From Astropecten irregularis (taxonomy: Eukaryota; Echinodermata; Asteroidea; Paxillosida; Astropectinidae), in NCBI GenBank assembly GCA_963971285.1, contig OZ020244.1, positions 11,532,001-11,596,000 on the forward strand: a stretch of 64,000 bases of DNA, written 5' to 3'. The first letter of the stretch is position 1. The number at the start of each line of letters is the position of its first letter. The notes beneath the pieces are model-generated. The model was not told the origin of the DNA. It ran no database searches and saw only the letters and a list, made by a program, of their open reading frames with translations. Positions 52,004-64,000 of the stretch are shown in pieces. A program made the position numbers and the translations under genes.

Positions 52004-53718
52004 CTACACGTGATATGATTCTATAACCGGAGACTTGGTTTTTCAATAATTACAATACTATGAGTTCTGTCCCTAAGATATGATGATAAGAGGTAAAGTG
52101 CATCACTGCTTCTTCAAAATCTTTCTATTAGTCGAGATAACAAACTTTCATGACAAAAAGTGTCAAATGCAGCTGGACAATCAAGTAGAAGCAGCATTGT
52201 TTCTTCACTTCAATCCACAGCTATTAATAGGATTTCATCGAGGACACGAACTACTGCTGTTTCACAGGTGCCATTCTAACTCAAGTACAGCCCGAAATAA
52301 ATAAGACCCCACGCGTATTATCCTCGTGTGTCAAGTAAAAACATAAATTTGGTCAGTAGTTAAAAGTGCCTCGCACGCATGGACAACCTTTCACACGCGT
52401 GTGAGAACAGGCTTGTCTTGAAATCTCCACGCTTGGAATCCATTTATCAATGGACAGCCGGCGTTTTACCTTTACAAGAATAATAATATTAATGACCCAT
52501 CGTCCCCGCGCGTATGCGTGGATATGACAATAGCCTTTCTTTTGCCGGCAACGTGCAGTGGATTTTACCGTAAGTCGATCCTCGCGTGACTTCCAGCCTT
52601 TACATCACCAACAGTCCAGCTTTTTTCGGAGGCCGCCGTACCGAGACCAAAAGTTGAGCGGTTCAAAAGTTTGGAAATCTTCCATTTCTGCAGTCAAGTT
52701 ATAGGCTATAGAGCTTTGCTATTATTTGGGCATGGATGGTTTAAAAACCGAACATTGTCAGTTTGCCCGAAAAACGCCTTGATGAAGAAATTACAATCTT
52801 TTAGTTCAATGTCTATAATGTAGACATTACACTAAAAATTAAATAAGATCTAGAGATATTATCTTTAGATTTCATTTTTTTGATCAGTTTATGTATGAAC
52901 CGTATGGCCTTCAATTGTACCATACTCACACGAACTCTTCCAATGCTGCTAGGTGAACGACAAGGTGCACACGTTGACCTTCAACAGATCGTCCGCGGCC
53001 ACGATCCGTTTCAGTCAAGACGGTTGCAGTATATGGGATAGGAGAGTGCGAAAGTTTGTCCGTAGTGTCGGAGCTGACAACAATTTGCTTATAATACTGA
53101 ATATGTAAATATTATTCGGCAGTCCTGTTTTCCCCCCACGTTTGCAAGTATGAAAATCGACCTTAGTTGGCTGACTGTTGGCCGAGAGCGATAAATAAGA
53201 ATGTGTTTCTTGTAATTGACATTATCAGAACTGTCACTGTGTATTGTGTTCTATCCCCGAAAGGGAGAAGTTGGCGTACATAAAGTTTGCGAAATCCCTC
53301 CCAAAAATTAGACGTACCAAAAGTACGTAAGGCACATGTTCATTTATTTTTTCTCTGTGATATAAACAGCTACACGTTTTTGGTGGTTACCAATCCATGT
53401 GCGTTTTCTTCACGTTAAAATGAAACATGATTTATTACGAGAGACGTAATTGTACACATACAGTATGTACAATTCGTTATCACTTACGATGTATAATGTG
53501 AAAATGTAAGAGAGAAATGAAATGTTGGTTTCGAAGCGGCGAAAATCAAAGGGTTCCGGTAGTCAGGTAAAAACCTTTCTTCCTAATGACCAAAGTAGCA
53601 TTAAGGCGTGTCACAATGCCTTTTTTAATTGTCTGTTGGGTTTTCATATGACACTCATTCCGGGTTTCCCCCTAAGATTGTGCTTTATTATAGACTAGTA
53701 CACTCTCTTGTTTAATTA
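52004..53718. other. Non-coding stretch
   Basis: About 1.7 kb without a supportable gene. A 74-codon frame at 52080-52304 lacks any recognised domain and is probably chance. No repeat structure noticed. Confidence 0.4.
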
Positions 53719-54124
53719 GTGTTCTTTCGTTTTATACTGTAGGCCAGATGCGTTAGACCGTGGACGTTCAGTATCCAATTAGAATTCAGGGCAGACAAAA
53801 GAGACCGCCCATCGGGACGTGTCCAATCATATACGTGCGTTGCACCTGCGTCAGACCGTATTTAAATATTCACGAAGTGTGGGCTGTTTAATATTGAACA
53901 GGTTGTGAGTCAAGCCTGAAATCAGCCAAGCGCGTTTCGAAATTTAGCTACAACTTGAAGAACATCGGGTCTCATGCAATTTCAAGTCGCAGCCAAGACT
54001 AACGGTGTAAAGTAATATGGCTGCGGCTTCAATAGGGCGTGGAGCATGCACGTGAGGTAAACGTGAAGTCAATGTTCGTCTGAACAATGGCGCACAGGGA
54101 GCAGGATATTCAAGTAGAATAGGG

Positions 54125-54457
54125 ATGCATCTGCCGTTTCCAAATGAAACATACCTTCTTGGTGACAACGGATATGCAAATCGCTACCCTATTATGACCA
54201 AATTCAGAGCAAACCAAATACAACAGGTTCTCAACAATGATGACCGCATCGCCATGCGTATCTTCAACGAGGAACACGCCAGATATAGAATTTACGTCGA
54301 GCATGTCATGGCATACTTCAAATCATATAGCGCTGTGAAGGATGTGTACCGACACCCACGTTGGATGTTGCCTATTGTAACAGAATTGTGTGCCTTTTTG
54401 GCACAAAGACACATCACTTTGTCTGAGGAAATTCATAAAATGAAGATGAGAATCTGA
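54125..54457 (+). pseudogene. Harbinger transposase C-terminal fragment (copy 2)
   Basis: 110 residues, differing from the fragment at 15932-16246 by a few substitutions (for example NGYANRY for NGYAYRY, AYFKSY for AYLKSY) and ending KMKMRI. It has the D...GY and VEH signatures but no N-terminal catalytic half. Confidence 0.78.
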
Positions 54458-54959
54458 AATGTTTTGAGCTTCTTATTTGTAATTATTATGACTTTCTTAC
54501 ACATGATAATGTCTATTCTAAGTGACCCAACAACATTAAGAGTAATACAAAATCTTTATAAAACAGCAACAGTTGGAAAAAAGCACTTGTCATTAACGAT
54601 CTAATAATTATGACATCTTTCAGGTTAACTTCGTCGTTGAGGAATGTTTCCTCATGTTATTAGCAACCTTCGACCTCAAAAAACTTACTTTACTCACAAT
54701 ACATCCGCTCCCCCGGTTGTAAACTATTTGGACCAAGTTTGCATAAATCTACACAAACTAAACTAAAGGTACTGTTTTGGAAGTATCGCAACTTCGGCTA
54801 TAGTTAGAAGGAACGGCTCAATTTCAAAGGATTTAAAAGTGGCCGCTTGGAGAATCTGTATTTGTGGCCGTGCATTGTACATGTATTCTTTTTTTAAGCC
54901 GTAAAATTATTTTATTCTTTCACTCTTTTCAAATGCAGCGACCACAAATGTCGATGCGT

Positions 54960-56110
54960 ATTAATAGACGCGACGGCTTTCCCTGTCCGTCCTTTTTTAC
55001 TGAACCGTCGATGCTCATTGATATTTAGATGCGACGGTTCTCCTCGTGGTCCCTTTATCAGTTAACCGTCGATGCTCATTGATATTTAGATGCGACGGTT
55101 CTCCTCGTGGTCCCTTTATCAGTTAACCGTCGATGCTCATTGATATTTAGATGCGACGGTTCTCCTCGTGGTCCCTTTATCAGTTAACCGTCGATGCTCA
55201 TTGATATTTAGATGCGACGGTTCTCCTCGTGGTCCCTTTATCAGTTAACCGTCGATGCTCATTGATATTTAGATGCGACGGTTCTCAGTGGTGCTCATTG
55301 ATATTTAGATGCGACGGTTCTCCTCGTGGTCCCTTTATCAGTTAACCGTCGATGCTCATTGATATTTAGATGCGACGGTTCTCAGTGGTGCTCATTGATA
55401 TTTAGATGCGACGGTTCTCCTCGTGGTCCCTTTATCAGTTAACCGTCGATGCTCATTGATATTTAGATGCGACGGTTCTCCTCGTGGTCCCTTTATCAGT
55501 TACCCGTCGATGCTCATTGATATTTAGATGCGACGGTTCTCAGTGGTGCTCATTGATATTTAGATGCGACGGTTCTCCTCGTGGTCCCTTTATCAGTTAA
55601 CCGTCGATGCTCATTGATATTTAGATGCGACGGTTCTCCTCGTGGTCCCTTTATCAGTTACCCGTCGATGCTCATTGATATTTAGATGCGACGGTTCTCC
55701 TCGTCGTTCCTTTATTAGTGAACCGTCGATGCTCATTGATATTTAGATGCGACGATTCTTCTCGTGGTCCCTTTATCAGTTAACCGTCGATGCTCATTGA
55801 TATTTAGATGCGACGGTTCTCCTCGTGGTCCCTTTATCAGTTACCCGTCGATGCTCATTGATATTTAGATGCGACGGTTCTCCTCGTCGTTCCTTTATTA
55901 GTGAACCGTCGATGCTCATTGATATTTAGATGCGACGGTTCTCCTCGTGGTCCCTTTATCAGTTAACCGTCGATGCTCATTGATATTTAGATGCGACGGT
56001 TCTCCTCGTGGTTCCTTTATCAGTGAACCGTCGATGCTCATTGATATTTAGATGCGACGGTTCTCCTCGTCGTTCCTTTATTAGTGAACCGCCGATGCTC
56101 ATTGGCATTA
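54960..56110. repeat. Expanded 61-bp satellite array inside Harbinger-like copy 2
   Basis: About 1.15 kb of 61-bp monomers like those at 16790-17345, mostly with the TTAACCGTCG variant. Three shortened ~36-bp units (TTCTCAGTGGTGCTCATT, near 55283, 55382 and 55542) are interspersed with whole monomers as a higher-order pattern. Hairpin-forming arms (AACCGTCG/CGACGGTT) are preserved in most units. Confidence 0.9.
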
Positions 56111-57175
56111 AGGTGCAACCGTATAATCCTTTTAAATGCAAATAATTTTCGATGCTCATTGATATTGGACGCCCGTTTTCCCCACCTGGCTTTTAATCAG
56201 TGTGCATTCACGTGACGTACATTTATTAGATGTAATAAAAAGAAAGATTTTGAAAGTTACTAAATTGATGTCAATGTTTGTCTTTATTTTCAAATTGTCA
56301 ATTTTACAGAATAAATAATAGTGCTTACCCGTTATGAAGAGCTTTTTTTCATATAACATACACATAAAATGTAGAATTAAAAAATTTGTTTGCAAAGTTG
56401 CTCCTATTTGTTTATTATTATATAAATAAATAAATACATATACGGCTATAATGACCGTAAGATATACATGAGGTGTTGCAACGGGGGAGGGGGGCATGAT
56501 AAGAGGAATGACATTTTTAAATCGACAGAAAATTAGAACGCCGTATTAATGGGGAAATGTAGCCCAGGACGCAAAACCTGAATACGCTATTGTCATTGTT
56601 ATGTTGCCCATTCCTTTGACCCAAGTGCAGACTGTGTGGCAGATCTACAATACTTGAATGAACTGCATTTGCTGGATGTTTTCCGACATTGAAAAATGAA
56701 ACACGAAGAGAGTGTAGGCTCAATCGTGGACATATTCTCAAGATTTAGCAGTTATTCGATAATGAAGTAACAATAGTGTAAATGCCAACAGGCCTGAAAG
56801 TTTTAGCTTGACTCCACGCCCGTAGGAAGCTGTGGAATGCTTCTCTGCGCGCCTATTAGCAATGCATGGACAAAGGGATTTGAGTCTCACGTTCACTGAA
56901 TATGTATATATGCCTAATCGTTGCCTAATCCGTCAAGCACTAGCATTTGATTGGACTGGTACACGACTTACTGGTTCTATTGTTGTTGGTTGCATACGAT
57001 TGGACAGCGCTCGTCGTACTTATCTGCACGGGTTCCAAACGGTTCAAAACGAAAGAACACTAATACAACTATAGACTGCCAAATCAATCTATAGAGTGCC
57101 TCAAGATACTGTCAATGTTTTTTAACTAACAATTTAATACATTTTTTGGAACATAAAATACTACATATATAATAT

Positions 57176-58057
57176 AGGTTTTCCCGGTCATTTTCGGCAA
57201 ATGAGCGGCCAATTTCATTTTCACGCATTCGTGTTGACTTGATTTTGCCTCCTCTGTTGAAACCGTCACTCGATTTCACTTTGATGCATCCGTATTTATA
57301 TAGCATTGCATTCAATTCAATTGTCGTTCAGTTTAGCCATGCAAAATCGGCATTCAATTTAGCAATCTTTTCGTCCGGATCTCAAATAAGTTGCAAACAA
57401 ATGCAAACCCCTTTACACCTGTTTATTTCTTTGTATCTTGTGTCATTTTCCCTTTCCATGAATTTCTATATTTCTTTGATTTGTTATTTGTTTATTCTCA
57501 AGAGAGGATTGGTGCCATGGATGTGTATTAAAAATCATGGTGTTGATGCTCAAATTGACTGCAAGCTCAATGTAATCTAAATCATTCGAATGCATCAATC
57601 AACCGTCAACATTAGATATTCTCTAGTAAAGCGACCGAAAGCTGCCACTATTTTCGAGGATTTTTCAATTACAAACAAAATTGTAGTAAGAGGATATCAC
57701 ATAAGTGGTTTCCATACAAGAAGGGAACCATTCTATACCCTTTTTTATTCTTGCGGTACATTCATAATTTCAGACAGATCGCTAAATTTGCTGAACGGTT
57801 CACAGAAATGCCTGCCCCAAAACGAATTCGAATGACTAAGCGCACGCTGTCAAAAGCCGTTGCGAATTTGAATGCTGTTCGAATGGAATTTTTAATTGAA
57901 AGGCGATTCTATTTAATCGCCTGACCCTTGTGAACATTTGCTAGCACATAAAATGAAATCGAATGACTATTTTGAGGTGCCTTGCAGTTTCACGCGAAAT
58001 GGAATGACGCAGCGTTTAAATTGTCCGCTCATTTGCCGTTAATGACCGGAAAAACCT
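57176..58057. mobile_element. Non-autonomous element with ~40-bp imperfect inverted repeats
   Basis: The left end AGGTTTTCCCGGTCATTTTC followed by GGCAAATGAGCGG matches the reverse complement of the right end (58010-58057) with a few mismatches. The element is about 880 bp and AT-rich. Frames inside (57239-57580, 57590-57835) show no known domain. The target duplication is not clear. Confidence 0.65.
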
Positions 58058-59970
58058 TTACATACAGTCGGTAATCCCTCGCGTTTCTCTTACGTGGATA
58101 CTTTTCCCAGTGCGTTTTGTCCGCGTGAGGCTGGCGAGACATCAAGATCTGCGTGAAAGCCCACGATATCACTTCACTGTATGTGTTTATGTCCAGGTCT
58201 GAAAGGAGGGGCTTGGGAATTAAATAACTCGCCATGCATTGTGTGGTCCACTGTCTTAGAGGCTAAAGGTCTTATGAAAAGTCAGTGCCGTCACATCACC
58301 TGCCATTCGTCATTGTAGAGAAAAGCTTTAGTACGAACAAAAACCGTCGTGGCAAGCAAAATTCAAGCATAAAATCAAACAAATAAGGGCGCCCTTTTTT
58401 ATTTTTTATTACTGTGGTTTTCATTTCCGACCGACCCAAAGAAAAATAAAACCTTTTTTTTGCCGCTGACCCTGCCCATAATGACATTATTCAAGAGAAA
58501 CAAATCCAGAATTTCTGGAGACAAATTAGGCCTATAGTAGGGCCTACATTTTCTTTCATTTTTTTTGTATTCAGCCAGATTTTGTTCCACCGAACTTTTT
58601 TAACCGACCGACGGACACTCCCTCAAGGGGAAAAGAAATGAGAACCACAGTTATAAAAAGAAGCGCCCTAATTGCAGGATCATGAACACAATAATGTACA
58701 CTCATAGCCAAACTGCAAATGTCTCTTCTAACAGAGTCCAGCAACTAAGTCTAAAATCACTCCATTCTAGCTAAGAGCAGAGCTCGACAAATCCCGGACC
58801 CGGACGCCCGGGACAACCAAGCGAGGCCGCCGGGCAACAATTTCTTCCTTAATAACTTATTATAGTTTTTATTAATGTATTATCTTACTGTTTCATCACT
58901 TCTTTCCATGATTTTGTCTCAATAATCATGGTACAGATTCTAAAACAATATCGAGGCACCAAGTTCATGACATTTCGTTTATCTAACAGCGTAATTTCAA
59001 CGTACTAATTGAAGATTCCTCCCGCCATCTTTTAATGCTGCTGCTACAGCGCGCGCAGTCCGTGTACATTTTCAATGGGAATTAATCGCCCGTAACCAGC
59101 GAAGCTGCCCGGATGTCTCTGTGTAGGCCTACATAGTACATATGGTTGACGGTCATTCTACTTTCAAGTTTCCACATTTTTCATGGAAATTGTATTATTT
59201 TTAGTACACGCACGTATGAATGGCATTTTTCCCGCGCGTAATACTATTTTGAGGAAGTTAAATGATACTAGAAAGACAGGAAACTAGTGTAGCCATGGTA
59301 AGTATGAAAATGTATACTTTTCCATATATATATATTGATATATACATATTTTATATATAAACAATGCGCCGCGTATATTGCCGAAAAGAAAAGACAACAA
59401 TAGTGCATCATTACTCTCAGACATAAAGGATAACAAAACACACAAAGGTTTTTTATTTGTGCCACATCTCTTCTTTATTTAGCCATCACATAGACAGATA
59501 CCATAACTGCTCGGCAAACTGGCAAGAAAATGCAATTTGTAGGGGCGCACCAGACCCCCTGGGCTCAATAATCCCTTCCATGAATTGGCTCACCAGACCC
59601 ACCACACCGATGGCGCACCGGGCCATGCTAAATAGGGCACTGGTGAACCTCTAGGGCTTCATTAGATTACATGCCATCAAATTTCAACACACTGTAGTAG
59701 CACAATGTAAATATGCATAGGTAAATATAACGATTAGATTAAATTATTTACCAAAATGATAGTGCCCTGCAAAACTTAAAACCCTTGCCTGTCAAATTCC
59801 CGACAAAAACGCCCTAGATATGACAAGAAGTGTACCAATAGGAAAAACAGAAGAACCTTAATGAGTTATGGACAAGTACTTCCTTCGTTTTAAATGACGG
59901 GAGGAATATTACTCCTGGTGACCATCCGGGAAATTAGCAGGACACCAATAAACAGACAACCAATATCATA
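58058..59970. other. Non-coding stretch
   Basis: About 1.9 kb without a supportable gene. It contains a (TA)n-rich stretch at 59320-59365 and assorted short frames without domains. Confidence 0.4.
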
Positions 59971-62900
59971 ACTAGAGTTTATGGCTGTGAAAACAGCACA
60001 TAAGGCTTTTCCGCATATTATATAAATTGCTTGTCAGTAACAATTTTGTCACAAATAAAGACCTTGTCTAACATTAACATTTTGCGAAAGAATAATGATT
60101 GCAGCTCTTACCACTTTTAAATGTGGAGCTACTTCCTGTTTGACCGCAAGTAGAGGTCAGAACGATCAAGCATTGTGTCACAAAGAAAAACCTTGCTTAA
60201 CAATCACTTTTGGTGAAAAAATTAACTTCATATCTCAAACCGTTGATTTTTTAAATTTTCATTTTTCAAGATTTTGATTAAATTCAAATCATTGGTCACA
60301 TTAGACCTGATGACGTCATGATGACGAAAAGTTTCGGCAGACATCTACAGTAAAGGGAATTTATTTGCACCAACTTTGGTTAAGATCGAATGTTTTGAAG
60401 TGACCAAAGTGGCGTGTACTATGCCCCTGTACAGAGTCTATGGGAAATCAAAATGGAAGAAGAAGAGGTTTTTGGCTGTTGTGAACAGCACATAAGGCTT
60501 TTCCGCATAATTATGATATAAACTGCTTATCAATAAAAATTGTGTCACTAAGAACGACCTTCCCTTACATTGCCTTTTGGTAAAAGAATCATGATTCTAG
60601 CTCTTACCAATTGTAACCGAGGAGCTTCTTCCTGTTTGACCGGAAGTAGAGGTCACAGAGGTCAAGCAATGTAACACAAATGAAAGACCTTGCGTAACAT
60701 TGACTTTTGGTGAAAGAATCATTATCATAGGCTTCACCACTTTTAAATGAGGAGCTACTTCCTGTTTGACCGTAAGTACAGGGCACAGAGGTCAAGCAAT
60801 GTGTCTCAAGGGTAAGACCCTGCCTAACATTGATATTTGGTGAAAGAATCATGATCTTAGCTCTTACCACTTTTAAATAAGGAGCTACTTTCTGTTTGAC
60901 CGGAAGTAGAGGTCACAAAGAAAGACCTTGCCTAACATTGATATTTGGTGGAAGAATCATGATCTTAGCTCTTACCACTTTTAAATAAGGAGCTACTTCC
61001 TGTTTGACCGGAAGTAGAGGTCACAGAGGTCAAGCAATATGTCAAAAAGAAAGACCCTGCCTTACAATCATTTTTGGTAAAAGAATCAAGTTAATATCTC
61101 AAACCGTTGATTCTTTGTTTATTTTTAAACATTTTGATTATTAAATTCAAATCGCTGGTCACATGACACCTGATGACGAGAAGTTTCGGCATACATCAAC
61201 ACTATAGGAACTTTATTTGTACCAACTTTGGTTAAGATCGAATGTTTTTAAGTGACCGAAGTGGCGTGTACTATGTCCCTGTACAAAGTCTATGGGAAAT
61301 CAAAATGGAAGAAGAAGAAACGGAACAAAAACTAGAGGTTTATGGCTGTTGTGAACAGCACATAAGGCTTTTCCGCATAATTATGATATAAACTGCTTAT
61401 CAATAAGAATTGTGTTACTAAGAAAGACCTTCCTTAACATTGCCTTTTGGTAAAAGAATCATGATTCTAGCTCTTACTGCTTTTAACCGAGGAGCTTCTT
61501 CCTGTTTGACCGGAAGTAGAGGTCACAGAGGTCAAGCAATGTAACACAAATGAAAGACCTTGCGTAACATAGACTTTTGGTGAAAGAATCATTATCATAG
61601 GCTTTACCACTTTTAAATGAGGAGCTACTTTCCGTTTGACCGGAAGTAGAGGTCATAGAGGTCAAGCATTGTTTCACAAAGAAAGACCTTGCCTAAAATT
61701 GATATTTGGTGAAAGAATCATGATCTTAGCTCTTACCACTTTTAAATGAGGAGCTACTTCCTGTTTGACCGGAAGTAGAGGTCATAGAGGTCAAGCATTG
61801 TGTCACAAAGAAAGACCTTGCCTAACATTGATATTTGGTGAAAGAATCATGATCTTAGCTCTTACCACTTTTAAATGAGGAGCTACTTCCTGTTTGACCG
61901 GAAGTAGAGGTCACAGAGGTCAAGCAATGTGTCACAAAGAAAGACCTTGCCTAACATTGATATTTGGTGAAAGAATCATGATCTTAGCTCTTACCACTTT
62001 TAAATAAGGAGCTACTTCCTGTTTGACCGGAAGTAGAGGTCACAGAGATCAAGCAATGTGTCACAAAGAAAGACCCTGCCTTACAATCATTTTTGGTGAA
62101 AGAATCAAGTTAATATCTCAAACCATTTATTTTTTGTTGATTTTAAAAGATTTTGATTATTAAATTCAAATCGCTGGTCACATGACCCCTGATGACGTCA
62201 TGATGACGAAAAGTTTCAGCATACATCTACACTATAGTGACTTTAATAGCACCAACTTTGGTTAAGATCGAATGTTTTGAAGTGACCAAAGTGGCGTGTA
62301 CTATGCCCCTGTACAAAGTCTATGGGAAATAAAAATGGAAGAAGAAGAAGAAAAAACTAGAAATTGTGTCTGTGAAAACAGAACACATGGCTTTTCCGCA
62401 TATGATATAGAATATTTTTCAAATTGTATAACTTATTTTGTCAGTTTAAGACATGTGGTTTAAAAGTATCAATTATTTCAATGTAGAAAACTAAAGTTTA
62501 ACACATTTAGTTGCAGGGTTTATGGAACACATTGCTTGTCATTTAGAATTGTGTCACACAAAAAAATTGTCTAACATTGACTTTTGGTGAAAGAATCATG
62601 ATCAAAGCCCTTACCACTTTTCAATGAGAAGCTACTTCATGTTTGACCGGAAGTAGAGGTCACAGAGGTCAAGCAATGTTTCATAAAGAAAGACATTGCC
62701 TAACATTGACTATTGGTGAAAGAATCATGATCACAGCTCTAACCACTTTTAAATGATGAGCAAATTCCGGTTTGACCGGAAGTATAGGTCACAGAGGTCA
62801 AGTAATGTTTCACAAATGAAAGACCTTCCCTAACATTGTCTATTTGTGAAAGAATCATGATCATAGCTCTTATCACTTTTAAATGAGGAGCTACTTCCTG

Positions 62901-64000
62901 TTTGACCGGAAGTAGAGGTCACAGAGGTCAATCAATGTATCACAAATAAAAGACCTTGCCTAACATTGTCTATTGGCGAAAGATTCATGATCACAGCTCT
63001 TACCACTTTTAAATGAGGAGCTACTTTCTGTTTGACCGGAAGTAGAGGTCACAGAGGTCAAGCAATGTGTCACAACTGAAAGACCTTGCCTAACATTGTA
63101 TATTGGTGAAAGAATCATGATCATAGCTCTTACCACTTTTAAATGAGGAGCTACTTCCTGTTTGACCGGAAGTAGATGTCACAAAGGTCAAGCAATGTGT
63201 CACAAAGAAAGACCCTGCCTAACAATCACTTTTGGTGAAAGAATCAACTTAATATCTCCAACCGTTGATTTTTTGTTGATTTTTTAAGATTTTGATTATT
63301 AAATTCAAATCGCTTGTCACATGACACCCGATGACGTCATGATGACGAAAAGTTTCGGGAGACAACTACCCTATATGGACTTCCTTCAGACCAAGTTTGG
63401 TTAAGATCGGCTGTTAAAAAACTACCAAAGTGCCGCAGACAAAATTTGTGTACAAAGTCTATACGAATTGAGGAGAAGAAGAAGAAAAAACTAGAGATTG
63501 TGTCTGTTGAAAACAGAACACAAGGCTTTTCCGTTTCCGTTATTATTGAGAAAATTGTCATAACCTTTTACACACAAAGACAGTTGATTATGATCTTATG
63601 TTTTATACATTTGAAGTGTGCACCTTTAATCATAAACTCACATGAATTGGCCTTTTTTTGTCACAATGAAAGACCTTGCCTTACATTGTCTATTGGTGAA
63701 AGAATCATGATCATAGCTCTTACCACTTTTAAATGAGGAGCTACTTCCTGTTTGACCGGAAGTAGAGGTCACAGAGGTCAAGCTATGTGTCACAAATGAA
63801 AGACCTTGCCTAACATTGTCTATTGGTGAAAGAATCATGATCCTAGCTCTTACCACTTTTAAATGAGGAGCTACTTCCGGTTTGAACAGAAGTAGAGGTC
63901 ACAGAGGTCAAGCAATGTGTCACAAATGAAAGACCTTGCCTAACATTGTCTATTGGTGAAAGAATCATGATCATAACTCTTACCACTTTTAAATGAGGAG
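59971..64000. repeat. Higher-order satellite array (continues past window end)
   Basis: Five higher-order units start near 59971, 60465, 61331, 62357 and 63491. Each has a header (GGCTGTGAAAACAGCACATA, then AAGGCTTTTCCGCAT), a run of ~128-129-bp monomers (1, 4, 5, 5 and at least 3 copies), and, in the four complete units, a tail with a TGACGTCA site and a GAAGAAGAA end. The monomer consensus contains TGACCGGAAGTAGAGGTCA, followed by CAGAGGTCAAG. Short frames within it (60604-60870, 61483-61677, 63638-63856) are repeat translations, not genes. Confidence 0.88.

Larger units (their letters stand above)
53719..57062. mobile_element. Non-autonomous PIF/Harbinger-like element, copy 2
   Basis: About 3.34 kb with the same ends as copy 1 (GTGTTCTTTCGTTTT and AAAACGAAAGAACACTA) and near-identical flanking internal sequence on both sides of a longer satellite array. 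The left flank is TTA and the right flank ATA, again a TWA-like target with the first base differing. It contains the same transposase C-terminal fragment and no complete gene. Confidence 0.82.

Noticed and set aside
60604..63856. Short minus-strand ORFs repeating phrases such as SFKSGEAYDNDSFTKS
   Set aside because: They are repeat translations of the satellite monomer, not genes.
1..64000. CRISPR arrays, bacterial operons, phage genes or rRNA genes
   Set aside because: Nothing resembling them; tandem repeats here are minisatellites and satellites without spacer structure, and all coding signals are from eukaryotic mobile elements.

Overview
This window is eukaryotic, repeat-dominated genomic DNA, most likely from a marine invertebrate. 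The evidence is the mix of BEL/Pao, Gypsy, Ngaro-type tyrosine-recombinase, RTE-like and other LINE, Harbinger and hAT elements, plus splice-type junctions and a metazoan tRNA-Thr-like sequence. A deuterostome such as an amphioxus, hemichordate or echinoderm is my guess; a lophotrochozoan is not excluded. I see no intact conventional host gene. Nearly everything recognisable is a mobile element, a fragment of one, or a tandem repeat.

Layout. 1-11409: right part of an Ngaro-like retrotransposon (RT/RNase H end, tyrosine recombinase, SGNH hydrolase, then a B1-A2-B2 split-direct-repeat terminus), split by a young BEL/Pao element (428-7985; 526-bp LTRs identical by eye; 5-bp target duplication GCTGT). 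B1 also carries a 238-bp MITE. 12019-12675 is a hAT C-terminal relic. 13636-14232 is a second SGNH-hydrolase reading frame with one in-frame stop.

14757-34581 is a three-level nest. Gypsy A (minus strand, decayed) holds an RTE-like LINE (20871-32662, 11-bp target duplication), which holds Gypsy B (22450-31090, plus strand, 610-bp LTRs, 4-bp duplication AGCA). Gypsy A integrase is separately split by a non-autonomous Harbinger-like element (15526-18317). Removing each insert brings the interrupted reading frame back into register, which confirms the order: Gypsy A, then LINE, then Gypsy B.

35577-39404: hAT N-terminal relic, a broken OTU-protease-like gene with a proline-rich minisatellite tail, and three tandem units each holding a tRNA-Thr(AGT)-like sequence. 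39405-42347: a gag-only BEL/Pao element. 42348-43437: 5'-truncated LINE. 43438-49926: two inverted copies of an unnamed repeat flanking a 607-bp long-TIR element that carries a ZAD-like first-exon ORF and a nearly complete but inactivated LINE. 53719-57062: second copy of the Harbinger-like element, whose internal 61-bp satellite array is about twice as long as in the first copy. 57176-58057: another inverted-repeat element. 59971-64000 (runs off the end): a higher-order satellite of about 129-bp monomers, rich in consensus ETS, DR3 nuclear-receptor and CRE motifs.

All sequence comparisons were made by eye. Percent identities and family assignments below the superfamily level should be treated as provisional.
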